Part shown: positions 1-10,780 of the stretch, piece after piece
How the letters are laid out: each line of letters starts with the position of its first letter
Position numbering within the stretch: the stretch's first letter is position 1
Origin: Engraulis encrasicolus
Taxonomy: Eukaryota > Chordata > Actinopteri > Clupeiformes > Engraulidae
Assembly (NCBI RefSeq): GCF_034702125.1
Contig: NC_085860.1
Coordinates: forward strand, 56,011,675-56,075,674
Length of the DNA stretch: 64,000 nucleotides
Direction of reading: 5' to 3'
Program-made: the position numbers and the translations under genes
The notes under the pieces: generated by a model
What the model was told of the DNA's origin: nothing
What the model saw: only the letters and a program-made list of their open reading frames with translations
Databases searched by the model: none

Positions 1-162
1 AATCCTTTTTTCTTTGATGTTTTATTTCATTACATAAAAAAAATCAATGAATAAAAGCCAAAAGTTTTTGCAGAAAACTCCTCGCTCCGAACTTTCAGTC
101 AGCCTTTGTCCTGCACCTCTTCCTGGGATGTGCACAACTCTCACCCTCAACAACTTGACATA

Positions 163-1819
163 CAGTTAGGGCCATAAATATTTGGACATCTGCACAATTT
201 TCATGTTTTTGGTGCTGTACACCATCCCAATGGATTTGAAATGAAACAAACGAGATGGACATTAACAGCAGACTTTCAGCTTTAATATGGGGGTGTTTGC
301 GTCCAAATCGAGTGATCTGTGAAGGAATTATGACATTTTCTATCAGTGCCACCCCATTTTTAAGGGACCAAAAGTAATTGGACAGTCTAGTATTTATACA
401 TCAAACTTTCAATTTTTAATTATTTGGTTGCAAATACTTTCCAGTCAGTTACAGCCTGTAATTTGCAATCCATAGACATCAATAGACACTGGGTTTTATC
501 CCTGGTGATGCTATGGTAAGCTCTCTATTGCAGACTTCAGTTCCTGCTTATTCTTAGGGTATTTTCCCTTCAGTTTTGCCTCCAGCAAGTGAAATGCTTG
601 CTCAACCGTACTCAGGTGAGGTGATTGACTGGGCCATTGAATAATATTCCACTTTTCTGGGGTAGAAATGGCTAGTGGCTTTCAGATGAAGCTTTGGGTC
701 ATTGTCCATCTGCACTGCGAAGCATTGTCCAATCAGTCCAGAACCATTAGGTTTAATATGACATGATAATATAGCCTGAAAATCTTCAGAATTCATCCTG
801 TGGCTTTTGTCGGTAGTCCTCATCATCAATAAATACAAGAGGATAATCGTATTGACAGATATGCATGCCCACACCATGACACTACCACCACCATGATTCA
901 CTGATTGGGTGGTATGCTTTGAATCATGAGCAGTTCCTTCCCTTCTCTATACTCATTTCTTCCCATTACCCTTGTACAAGATGATTTTTGTCTCCTCTGT
1001 CCATAGGATGTAGCTGAAGACATATACAGTCTTTTTAAGGCGTTGTTTGGCAAAGCCAAATCTGGTAGTGCTATTTCTGATGCAATCAATAATTTATATC
1101 TTTTAGTGAACCCTCTGTATTTCCTATAGTGAAGTGTTCCTCAATGTTTTTGGTCTTTTTCTGGATTGTTGCCTTGGACATGTCTCCACCGTTCACCTGG
1201 ACACTGTTCTACATCTGGCCAACTGTTGGGAGATGTGTTTTTGTTCACCAGATACAGAATATTGTCTGTCATCCACAGCATTTGTCTTCCATGTCTGCCA
1301 GGTAATTTGGTGTTGCTCTGGTATTTCTTTTTTCCAACATTCTGAACTCTTTAATTAATCATATTCAATGTTTCCCCATCTCTCAAATGGGTTTGTTTTG
1401 ATTTTTTTTCCACCTTATGATGGCTTGCATCACTGATGGTGACAGATGGACTTTGGATCTCATGGATATTCCGTAAAAATATATGGAAATGCAAATGGAA
1501 CACTTCAAATGAACTCTAAGACCTTGTATTGTATCTTGGTGATGGTGTAGTATGGGAATAACACATATCTGACTGGAAAATAGCTGACAATCCTACTGTC
1601 CAATTACTTTTGATCCCATGAAAAGTGGGCAACACACACAAAAAGCGTTGCTATTTCATTCCTGTTTATGCGATATGGATTTCAACACCCTCACATTAAC
1701 GCTGAGAGTCTACAGTTAATGCACAGCTTGTTTGTTTTATTTCAAATCCATTGTGGTGGGGTATAGGGTGGAAAAGGATGATAATTCTGTTGCTGTCCAA
1801 ATATTTCTGGCCCTAACTG
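163..1819 (-). mobile_element. Decayed Tc1/mariner-type transposon with long inverted ends
   Basis: The ends read CAGTTAGGGCC on the left and GGCCCTAACTG on the right and are flanked by TA on both sides, the Tc1/mariner target. The inverted repeats extend about 220 bases inward: a segment ending AAAGTAATTGGACA near 380 is mirrored by TGTCCAATTACTTTTGATC near 1600. Minus-strand frames at 602-901 and 898-1089 carry a recognisable transposase core (GGGSVMVWACIS, then QMDNDPKLH), the DDE-region signature of Tc1 transposases. The frame is broken by stops and shifts, so no full transposase survives. It is a fossil copy. Confidence 0.85.
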
Positions 1820-1849
1820 TATTGTCTAGTCTACAGGGCCGGATTATCC

Positions 1850-2284
1850 ATAAGGCCCCTGCGAGGTGTAGTGCAAGGGGGGGGGGGCCCTGCGAGGTGT
1901 AGTGCCAGGGGCCCCTGCGAGGTGTAGTGCAAGGGGGCCCCTGTGAGGTGTAGTGCCAGGGGGGGGGGCCCTGCGAGGTGTAGTGCCGGGGGGGGGTGGG
2001 GGGGTCTGCGAGGTGTAGTGCCAGGGGGGGGGGCCTGCGAGGTGTAGTGCCAGGGGGGGGGGGGGGCCCCTGCGAGGTGTAGTGCCAGGGGCCCCTGCGA
2101 GGTGTAGTGCAAGGGGGGGGGGGCCCTGCGAGGTGTAGTGCCAGGGGCCCCTGCGAGGTGTAGTGCCAGGGGCCCCTGCGAGGTGTAGTGCCGGGGGGCA
2201 CCTGCGAGGTGTAGTGCCCAGGGGGGGGGCACCTGCGAGGTGTAGTGCCAGGGGGCACCTGCGAGGTGTAGTGCCTGGGGGCAC
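1850..2284. repeat. G-rich minisatellite, 15 units
   Basis: Fifteen copies of a unit built around GCGAGGTGTAGTGCCAGGGG. Length varies because of G runs of 4 to about 16. Left and middle units join through GGGGCCCC; the last four join through GGGCACC, a second variant. The sequence just before the array (CAGGGCCGGATTA) resembles the start of the dispersed repeat at 48,530, so the array probably grew inside a copy of it. Proline-rich open frames on the minus strand are by-products. Confidence 0.9.
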
Positions 2285-2293
2285 CACAGTGTC

Positions 2294-2711
2294 TTAAAGG
2301 GACAGTTTGGTCAATTTCAACATGCAGTTGTATTGCTCACACTACCCTTGACTTGTCAGTGCCTGGTGATGCCTCATTTTTCGGCTCAGCCCTTTCCGAG
2401 ATATGAGCAATTCTAATGGGGGCAGCGTTTGTTTACATTTTTAAAAAATGAAACATAGGCCAACTCCAAATATTTTCCCAAAAGGTACTGCTGTTTGCTA
2501 GTTGTCTGCTGATGTTTTATAACCTTTTGGATGTTTTTGGGAATAAATAAAAATGTTTTTTTGAAATGTAAACAAAGAGCTGCCCCCATTACAATGACCA
2601 GGATCTCGGAAACGGCTGAAGAAGAAGAAAAAAAAATCTCAGGCACTGACATGTCCAGGGTAGTGTGAGCATTACAACTGCATGTTGAAATTGACCAAAC
2701 TGTCCCTTTAA
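2294..2711. mobile_element. MITE with TTAA target duplication (family 1)
   Basis: A near-complete palindrome whose ends are TTAA-AGGGACAGTTTGGTC and its reverse complement, with TTAA on both sides. About 80 bases at each end are highly similar, and shorter inverted matches continue inward. It has no coding capacity. TTAA duplication with a 5' AGG end fits Kolobok-like (or piggyBac-like) non-autonomous elements. Confidence 0.8.
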
Positions 2712-2819
2712 CACAGTCCTGCATGTCTAGGACAGAGGGAGCAGACAGAACAGGGACATGCCAGAGAGTGTGTGGAACTGAACACTACTGATGATGTGTC
2801 GGGTACGAAAGCGCAGGTC

Positions 2820-3236
2820 TAAGGATAGACCGATATATATATCGGGCCGAAATCGGGCCGATATTTGCATTTTTTAAAGTGTATCGTATCGGCCGATACA
2901 CGTGTGGTTTTGGCCGATACGCAATATTTATTATTTTATGTCATTGAGGTTTTTTTAAAAGCAACAAAACACTTTATTTTTTCATTACTTGATTGTTAGA
3001 CATTACTTGATTGTTAGAGTGGGTGTTCAAATGTTACAAGTTCTACCTCAATTTGATAATGTTAAAGGATTGTTTATTTTTAACTTGAGACCTGGAATAT
3101 GTCATTTTTTACCCTTTTTTTTAACCCATATCGGCCCCAAATATTGGGTATCGGAAATCGGGTATCGGCCAAGGGTGATGGAAAAAAAAATTGGTATCGC
3201 ATCGACCATTAAAGAACCTGTATCGGTCGAGCCCTA
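2820..3236. mobile_element. hAT-type MITE, CGATA-rich family, copy 1
   Basis: Inverted ends TAAGGATAGACCGATA and TATCGGTCGAGCCCTA enclose AT-rich sequence. A perfect 8-base direct repeat, CGCAGGTC, lies at 2812-2819 and 3237-3244, the duplication length of hAT elements. A second copy in opposite orientation lies at 24450-24884. Confidence 0.82.
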
Positions 3237-3267
3237 CGCAGGTCTAATCAGAACCATAGATGTGACA

Positions 3268-3582
3268 GTGAAGTGAAAGCCCATTGGGAAACTCCAACTC
3301 CCATTGTCATTGTGACACAGCACTCCACAGCACACAAGTGAACACTGAACACTGCACACAACGAAATTGCATTTATGCCTCACCCGTGCAAGGGGGCAGC
3401 CCTCAGTGGCGCCCCATGGGGAGCAGTGCGGTGGGACGGTACCATGCTCAGGGTACCTCAGTCATGGAGGAGGATGGGGGAGAGAACTGGTTGATTACTC
3501 CCCCCACCAACCTGGCCGGTCGGGAGTCGAACCGGCAACCTCTGGGATGCAAGTCTGACGCCCTAACCGCTTACCCATGACT
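3268..3582 (-). mobile_element. tRNA-derived SINE
   Basis: The reverse strand begins with a tRNA-like head: a GGTTAGGGCG A-box-like stretch, then GGTTCGACTCCC as the B box. Its body is shared with 30983-31240 (GTGAAAGTGAAAGCCCA, the CACAGCACTCCACAGCACAC region, and CTCAGTCATGGAGGAGGAT). It is a SINE and not a tRNA gene: no cloverleaf can be drawn and the head runs into a repeated body. Confidence 0.75.
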
Positions 3583-4146
3583 GAAGAGTTACAGTATTGT
3601 CATAGGATCACACAGGATCGTTTCCACAGAGTATCATTGGGGACTCTGAGAAGAATTGATATACGTAACGTAACAACTGTTTTTGTGCATTTCACTGCAC
3701 ACAATTTCAACGGACTGTGTAATTACGTGACCTAAAATGGTAGCAGCACAGCTGAATTAGTAGAAATAGTACACGTTACCTAGCCATGCTAACACAAACC
3801 TATGGCGGAGATAGGTTTAGCTAGAACCGCTGAGGCTAGTGTAAAACCACGTACAACCATGTGACCACAGATCAAAGAGGATCCTAACGGTCCTAACAAC
3901 TGCATCAACTCTTCTCTATATGGCTCTCTGGGTCTAATTAGCCTGTAACCTTGCTGTGTAGTGTGTAAAGGTCACACCTCTATGACACCTCCATGATATT
4001 ACTGTACTGATGATGTGACCTAATGCAACACACTCATAATTAGAAAACAAAGTTTCTAAATTTACCAGCCAGCTTCCTCTGACCTTATGCTGTTGCCCTG
4101 GCAACCAACAAACAGCAGTGCTGCTGAGTGGACGGGGAATAGTCCC

Positions 4147-4365
4147 CAGTGTTGCCAGATAGGGCGGGTGCCCTCCCAATTTGGCTACTTGGGACAAGCG
4201 TCTGCTGGTAAAAACGGGGAAAATTGGCCATTTGGCGTTTTTTTCAGCCGTTTTGGGCCCATAGAAGTCAATGTAATTTGTTGAATTTGGGCAGAATTTA
4301 GCGCATTCTGGCGTTTTTTGAGAGCATTTTGGGCGGGATTTGGTCAGACACATCTGGCAACACTG
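4147..4365. mobile_element. hAT-type MITE, TTGCCAGAT family, copy 1
   Basis: Ends CAGTGTTGCCAGAT and ATCTGGCAACACTG, flanked by the perfect 8-base duplication ATAGTCCC (4139-4146 and 4366-4373). This is the best-preserved of four copies in the window; the others are at 31876, 38638 and 56142. No coding frame. Confidence 0.88.
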
Positions 4366-4685
4366 ATAGTCCCAGCAAACAACAAACGTATAAATACCAC
4401 CCATCATTCGACAAGTTTTCTGTGTGTGGGTGCACAACTACCATCTCATCCTGTGAATATGAATCTGTGTCTGTGCACTTGAATGTGTCCTGTCTTGGCG
4501 ACACGTGATAAACGTTAAGTTGATTCATTTATGTCATATGCGCCACTCGCAATAACTTAATAGTCATATACAGTAGGTATGCTACATGCTACATTACATG
4601 GTACATGTTACGTGTTGCCTGTTGATACATTTGTGGGAGAGAGGAGCGGAAATTGAATAAAGGAATTTGATAAGGAGGGTGGAGG

Positions 4686-5075
4686 ATGAGAGGAGACGAG
4701 GAGATGGGTGGGAACTGGAGGAGAAGAGGAGAGGAGAGGAGAGGAGAGGAGAGGAGAGGATTGGAGTGGAGGACCGGAGAGGAGATGGGTGGGAAGGGGA
4801 GAGGAGGGGATGGGTGGAGGAGAGCAGTGGATAGGGGAGGAGAGGAGAAGAGTGGAGAGGAGGAGAGGAGATGGGTGGAGGAGAGGAGAGGATAGGGGGA
4901 GGAGAGGAGAGGAGAGGGGAGGAGAGGAGAGGAGTGGATGGAGGGGATGGGTGGAGGATAGGAGAGGAGGGGATGGGTGGAGGATAGGAGAGGAGGGGAT
5001 TGGTGGGGGAGAAGAGTGGAGGGGAGTGGAGGGGATGGGTGGGAAGGGAAGTGGAAAGGGAAGGAAAGGAGCAGT
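4686..5075. repeat. Purine-rich GGAGA low-complexity tract
   Basis: About 390 bases of near-uninterrupted G/A on the plus strand, built from GGAGA and GGGATGGGTGGAG motifs. It runs almost directly into the long CA tract. Open frames on both strands are low-complexity artefacts. Confidence 0.9.
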
Positions 5076-5108
5076 GTGACGGCTCTCCACTTCCTGTGCC
5101 AATCCCCC

Positions 5109-5241
<133 letters not shown>

Positions 5242-5362
5242 TCCCTGCTAACAAAGCTGTGACTACAAGCTGTGCCAAGTTTGTCTCTTCACATACGGTA
5301 TCCACCACACCACAAACAGACAATCTGGCTGACAGGCACACAGTACACAGACACAACTAGTG

Positions 5363-5772
5363 CAGTGGTTCTCAAACTTTTTGTGTGAAGTACCACCTGA
5401 GAAAATATTGAGCTCTCCAAGTACCACCTTGACAACCAACATTAGAATATCGCAGCAAAGGCCTTCCGTATTCACTTTTGCCAGTCAATACAGGAGAGGT
5501 TCATAACGGCATCAACAGCTACGCTACGGTCACATTCAGTGCAAGTTTGTTTTTATTTTTTTTTTGCTTGCCTAGTATTATTCTGCAGCATTATGTTTTC
5601 AGATTCATACAGTTCAATATTTCAAAATGTGTGACAAAAGATACATTTTCCACTGCAACAACTTGATCAGCCTTCAAATCAATGCACAAAAAATTAATTC
5701 TTCCAAGTACCACCAGAGATGTCTCAAGTACCACCAGTGGTACGCGTACCACAGTTTGAGCACCCCTAGTGT
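5363..5772. mobile_element. hAT (Charlie-like) MITE
   Basis: The left end CAGTGGTTCTCAAACTTT is the classic Charlie-type hAT terminus. The right end (GTACCACAGTTTGAGCACC) is a degraded inverse. Both ends carry inverted AAGTACCACC / GGTGGTACTT motifs. The flanking CTAGTG repeats are offset, so the target duplication is only tentative. Confidence 0.7.
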
Positions 5773-5839
5773 AAGAGGACTGAGGACTTTGGAAAGGGAG
5801 AGGCCACAGCTCATGTGACTGACAATCTGTGGCCTACTG

Positions 5840-6625
5840 CAAGTCGGCTACTCCTGTGTCAGACCGATAGCTCAGTGCTATTGTGCTATTGGTAGGTCGC
5901 GGGTTAGAGCCCTGAATGGTGAACTATCGTAAATGACAGCGAGATCATTTCAAATGTGTATTACAGTTGGCCCACATACATGTATTACACCATTTTATTA
6001 TATGGTTGTGACGTCATCTGTCGAATGCTCCATTCATTTCAACGGGGCTCCCCAACGTTCGGACGTCTGTTATTTTTCGATAACGGACGGGTTGGTCTAT
6101 AACAGACCGCTGTCAATGGCAACAAGACTTTTCACTGCTAAAGCGACTTTTCAACAAGACTCTAATCAGCTGCTGTGATAGACAGCACCCGTTGTCCTGA
6201 TGGCAACAAGACGTTCACTGCTAAAGCCACTGGCTTGTATACAAGTCAGTGGCTAAAGCGAATGTTTCATATCACTCCGCAGGGGGTCCGGTCTTTTGTC
6301 ACTCTAATCAGCTGCTGTGATAGACAACACCTGTTGTCCTGGCTACCTAGCTGTTGCCTAGCGGTGTTCCACAGCGGCACTGTTTTGTTTTGCGCAGCAA
6401 CAATCTTAACATTAAATAGGTCTAAAGAAATGTCCCCGCCATGTGTGAATCATTTAAGTATATCCATATAATAAGCGGGTTAACTTTCGGCGAGTCGGTC
6501 GCTTTGTGGAATAGCAGCACTTCAGAGAGAACAAGACCCCTCCGCTCCGCGTCGGGGTCTAAAGATTCTCTCTGTCGTGCTGCTATTCCACGGTAGCGAC
6601 CTTCTCGCCGAACGTTAACCCTTAC
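5840..6625. mobile_element. Composite repeat ending in a strong hairpin
   Basis: 5860-5915 has a SINE-like head (ATAGCTCAGTGC, then GGGTTAGAGCCC). 5990-6420 is a dispersed segment (CTGTCAATGGCAACAAGACT, partly repeated within itself) that recurs, diverged, at 63230-63480. 6467-6625 is a near-perfect hairpin: GTTAACTTTCGGCGAG with CTCGCCGAACGTTAAC, and TGGAATAGCAGCAC with GTGCTGCTATTCCA. A diverged copy of the hairpin is at 63500-63645. No transposase was seen. Confidence 0.55.
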
Positions 6626-6644
6626 ATAGTGATGTACACTGTGT

Positions 6645-7867
6645 GTATACATAGCATAAAAAGACTGTGTGTATACATAATAGCATAATAAGACTGTGTG
6701 TATACATAATAGCATAATAAGACCGTTGGGGTGTCTCAGATGGCGCACTTGTGCACTTCGGGCACTATATTTCAGTGCATAGGGCGCTTTGAAAGTAAAA
6801 TTTTGTTAGTTCAGTGCACTGAAAAGCGCCCGGATGATGCCCTAACAATGGCGGAAAACGCAGTGCTTGAATGATGGACACTTCACGCACTAAACGGGCG
6901 CCATGTTGACAATAAAACGGAAGAAACGTGACGTTCAGTTCAGTAGAAGAGTTTGGTCAACTGTCTCCTGTATTTCTGTAAGTAATGTTGCTGAGACACC
7001 AACCTTTTCACGCCAAGCCAAGTATTGTACACAAAATAGCTGCCAGTTGGGATGTAGAAAATGTAAATACAAGCACGACACACTGTGCAATGTAAACAGT
7101 AGCCAACCGATATTTTGGTGAGCTAATGCTAGCTCAACCGTCACTTCCAGTCAGGGCACAGTGCATAGTGCGCCGACTTTTTCACAACACTATGCACTAA
7201 AGACCCCCAGTGCACTGTGAGCACTATGCACTGAATGTCAGTGCACTGCCATAAGTGCGGCATCTGAGACACGGCATATGTGTATACATAATAGCATAAT
7301 AAGACTGTGTGTATACATAATAGCATAATAAGACTGTGTGTATACATAGCATAATAAGACTGTGTGTATACATAATAGCATAATAAGACTGTGTGTATAC
7401 ATAATAGCATACTAAGACTGTGTGTATACATAATAGCATAATAAGACTGTGTGTATACATAGGATAATAAGACTGTGTGTATACATAATAGCATAATAAG
7501 ACTGTGTGTATACATAATAGCATAATAAGACTGTGTGTATACATAATAGCATAATAAGACTGTGTGTATACATAGCATAATAAGACTGTGTGTATACATA
7601 GCACAATAAGACTGTGTGTATACATAATAGCATAATAAGACTGTGTGTATACATAATAGCATAATAAGACTGTGTGTATACATAGCATAATAAGACTGTG
7701 TGTATACATAGCACAATAAGACTGTGTGTATACATAATAGCATAATAAGACTGTGTGTATACATAATAGCATAATAAGACTGTGTGTATACATAATAGCA
7801 TAATAAGACTGTGTGTGTACATAATAGCATAATAAGACTGTGTGTATACATAATAGCATAATAAGAC
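6645..7867. repeat. 29-bp minisatellite split by a transposon
   Basis: The unit is AAGACTGTGTGTATACATAA followed by TAGCATAAT. Three units lie at 6645-6724 and about twenty at 7275-7867; some lack one AAT. Because 29 is not a multiple of three and no frame contains a stop, the minus strand is open in all three frames across the array, giving spurious proteins of 200 or more residues. Confidence 0.93.
6727..7275. mobile_element. MITE inserted into the 29-bp minisatellite
   Basis: The ends GGGGTGTCTCAGATGGCGCAC and GTGCGGCATCTGAGACACGGC are inverted and sit between two parts of the same tandem array. The inner flanks repeat AGTGCACTG/CAGTGCAT motifs. A clear target duplication was not found. 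The element is about 540 bases and non-coding. Confidence 0.7.
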
Positions 7868-8802
7868 GTTTGGTGTGTCACATGAATATGAGTGGGCCCA
7901 GGTGAAACGGCTCTCGCTCATGCAACGGAATATGGGAAGCCACATTTGAACTATGATGGCAATCTGTTTGTGAAATTTAAATATGAGTATTAAGTGTGTG
8001 TATGCATAGCCCACTTTTTACATCAATAATAAGTTTTGACCGCGATTTCATTCCAGATTTTGATTTTGGTCCTCCTCGGCCAATTTGAGTTTGAAAACCC
8101 TATAAGGCACAGCACATCTGGCTCTGATATTCTCCAAACCTAGCCAACCAACCAATGAGAAGGCCATGAGAGAAGGGAGTGAACATAGATAAATTATATT
8201 ACACACGACCAGATTGCACCAAGTATGTACGTCACCAAACATTAGCGATAGGCTAAAATAAGATCTGAGAGTTTCAAACGTTAACACAGTTCACCATTCC
8301 CACCCACTGTAATTGGGACGCCAGTTTCAGACCCTCTGCACGCGCGCAACGAGTAGCAGGGCAAGAGAAGCATGCTAACTCAAGCCTGATGCACCCAACA
8401 CTTTCAGTTCACTTCGAGGCAGGGCTCTAAATTAGCACCCGCTAACCGGACAAAAATGCTGGTGAAATTTCAGGTTGTCTTGTGGAAAAGAATAACTGAC
8501 TAGCCACAATGACCCATTAGTGAGTGTATGTTTGGCTAGTGAAATTAGGATCTGCACGCCACTTTTGCTGATGAAGAAAAAAGTGAATTTAGAGCTCTGC
8601 TTCGAGGAAATGCACTAGCAGCATGTGTAGGCCTGTAAGGGGGTAGTGGACCACCAGAGTAACCAGCCACACTAACCACACACTGTTTCAGTGGCTTTGC
8701 TGTCAAGGGAAGCAGCTCAGAGCATAGCAACGGTAACAAAACACGAGTTAGCTCCTCAAAAGACAACAAGTCAACAAGCAAGTCAAGCAAGCAGTAGTCA
8801 AT
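7868..8802. other. Gene-free stretch, nothing recognised
   Basis: Unique-looking, moderately AT-rich sequence without splice-flanked open frames, tandem repeats or clear inverted ends. It should contain intron or downstream sequence of the minus-strand rab8b gene, but no rab8b exon was found here. Confidence 0.4.
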
Positions 8803-9100
8803 GGGTGGGTTCCAATATGCAGACTTCGGTCCTCCCTTGCTCACTTGCCTGCTTGTTGTGACCTCATGATGACGTCACTGACGACAGAAAATGAATTCGA
8901 TATCTTGCAAAAGCACAATTCTAATGTAACTTTCTCGTTTGCAATCGGGATGGTGAATGAAGAACAGTACCCCAAAAATTGTTGTAGCTAGGCTGACTGC
9001 GAGGAAACTTGGTTGTTTTCTCTACGGAGGCGGGGCATCAGCAAAACATGAGGCCACAAGCACAAGTGGAGGACAGGAGTGCGCATACTGGAATGCACCC
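8803..9100. mobile_element. MITE with 3-bp duplication (PIF/Harbinger-like), copy 1
   Basis: Ends GGGTGGGTTCCAATATGC and GCATACTGGAATGCACCC, flanked by AAT at 8800-8802 and 9101-9103. The internal part (ATGACGTCACTGACGACAG, ATATCTTGCAAAAGC, GGATGGTGAATGAAGAACAG) is shared with copies at 34422 and 60222. Non-coding. Confidence 0.8.
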
Positions 9101-9188
9101 AATGACTCGGGTCTAACCTAACCTTCAGTTTTTCTTTACGAGTTAATCTCAAGGTGTGATATGTCTTTCTGTGCATGTGTGTTTATCT

Positions 9189-9280
<92 letters not shown>
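9189..9280. repeat. (TG)n microsatellite
   Basis: About 45 TG units. No gene. Confidence 0.97.
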
Positions 9281-9471
9281 CATTTCTTTTGCAACTGGAT
9301 CTCCATCAGTATCGCCATCTCTCCTTTAAGCCACACCTCTATGCATTGCGAAACATGATGTCAGAGCATGTGTTAGGCAAGGAGCGGTGGGTGGGGTTTA
9401 CCAGGTACGAGATATTCATCATGGGAGGTTAGATGGCGAGATGCAATTCCAGATAATCCCTTTAAAGTGAT

Positions 9472-9798
9472 ACTGTCCCATTTTGGAAATAAGCTTATTT
9501 GACACCTCCCCTTGAGTTAAATAATAGGGTTTTACTGTTCTCCTGTACTTTCAACCGTTCTCTATGCATGGCAGTGCGGATTTTACCTTCATGCTAAGCA
9601 GTTAACATTGAGTCCTATGAGACCAGCTGGCGGCTAACTGGTCTCATAGGACTCAATGTTAACTGCTAGCTTGGAGGTAAAAATTGCACTGCCATACAAA
9701 ACGGTTGAAAGTACAGGAAAACGGTAAAACCCTATTATTTAACTCAAGGGGAGGTGTAAAATAAGCTTATTTCCAAAAATGGGACAGTATCACTTTAA
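9472..9798. mobile_element. TTAA MITE (family 2), copy 1, full hairpin
   Basis: Ends TTAA-AGTGATACTGTCCCA and TGGGACAGTATCACTTTAA. The whole element folds on itself, with a central perfect inverted repeat (TAACATTGAGTCCTATGAGA and its complement) around a 14-base loop. Other copies: 15570-15911 and 56742-56941. Confidence 0.87.
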
Positions 9799-9949
9799 GT
9801 ATGAAGTGCTGGAGGAAACCCTGGTGATAGAGCTTGGTATGGAGGAAACCCTAGTGATACAGCTTGGTATGTCCCGAATGATAAAGAGGTGTTATGACAG
9901 GATGTACTGTAATATGACGGGGGGCGTTGGCCACACAGCGTGTAGCATT

Positions 9950-10420
9950 TGAGGCATATGGCCCCCCACTCCTGCTCAAAATGTCAAAACGCTCTGCGTG
10001 CCACCACCACTAGCCCGAATAAGAAATGTGCCCTCACTACTTAATACACTGAAGACAAATGTTATGACAAATTTACACAGACAGTATCATACTTTTGAGC
10101 TTGGAATTAAGGACAACATGTCTACCAACTGTACTCAACTGATTTCTTTCAATATATTGCATCTGCAATTTTTGACTTTTGGCCTATCAGGCCCCCCCTG
10201 GCAGAAAGGGGCCCCTGGGCTGCAGCCATATCTGGGGTGCATTTCTTGAAATCATACTTGCTAACTACATTAGCTACTTTGTTGTTTGCAATGCAATTTC
10301 CCATTGACAACTATCCAAGTTGCTAACTGGCTAGCAACTACACTTTTGAGAAACACGCCCCTGGCCTGTGCATTAATTCGGCCCTAGCTATCGCCAATAT
10401 GCAAACAGCGGTTCCCAGCT
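9950..10420. repeat. Dispersed repeat shared with 48530-48760
   Basis: Shares CAACTGTACTCAAC/CAATTGTACGACAC, ATATTGCATCT, CCCCTGGCAG, GGGCTGCAGCCATATCT and CCTGTGCATTAATTCGG with the repeat at 48,530. The copy here is interrupted at 10235-10360 by a small MITE. Family not recognised. Confidence 0.65.
10235..10360. mobile_element. 126-bp PIF/Harbinger-like MITE with CTG duplication
   Basis: Ends GGGTGCATTTCTTGAAA and TTTTGAGAAACACGCCC, flanked by CTG at 10232-10234 and 10361-10363. The copy of the host repeat at 48,713 lacks the insertion (CATATCTAGCCTGTGC), which defines the unoccupied site and supports a 3-base CWG-type duplication, as in PIF/Harbinger elements. Confidence 0.75.
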
Positions 10421-10451
10421 CAGCACCTCCCCTCAGGCTCCAGCTGCCACA

Positions 10452-10780
10452 ACTAAAGCTACCTTCACACACATTGCTACTAGTTACTCGCTCAAAGAGT
10501 TAAGTCAATATAGAATGTCTGTGTTCCAGCAAAGCCAGGAGGAAAAGAGGCGACGAGAGTACAAGCGATGCGATGTGGGCGGATGCCAAAATAAAAATAT
10601 TTTAACTTTGAGCGAGTAAGCGACTAATCAATCGGAATGCACAATCGGAATTGGAATTCAATCGGAATGCCTTTGCAACATCAGTTAAACCCACAGGAAC
10701 GTTTAGTGAATGTTCCATGTGTGAGTAGCGAGAAAGCGAGGGAGCGAGAAGTGAGTACTGTGTGTGAATATAGTAGCTTA
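10452..10780. mobile_element. MITE with AAGCTAC ends
   Basis: The left end AAAGCTACCTTCACACACA and right end TGTGTGAATATAGTAGCTT are inverted, with inner GTTACTCGCTC/GAGCGAGAAG matches. Its right end coincides with the left TTAA of the next element (10778-11139). Non-coding. Confidence 0.6.

Noticed and set aside
1737..2287. Proline/histidine-rich proteins of 130-170 residues on the minus strand
   Set aside because: They are translations of the G-rich minisatellite in different frames; there is no splice or promoter context.
3500..3580. tRNA gene
   Set aside because: A-box and B-box-like sequence is present, but it is the head of a SINE whose body recurs at 30983; no cloverleaf.
7275..7867. 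CRISPR-like regular array
   Set aside because: Units are contiguous with no unique spacers, in a vertebrate genome: an ordinary minisatellite.
7141..8014. Open frames of 200-246 residues with repeated Tyr-Thr-His-Ser motifs
   Set aside because: The 29-bp minisatellite lacks stops in all minus frames; the same peptide appears in three frames.
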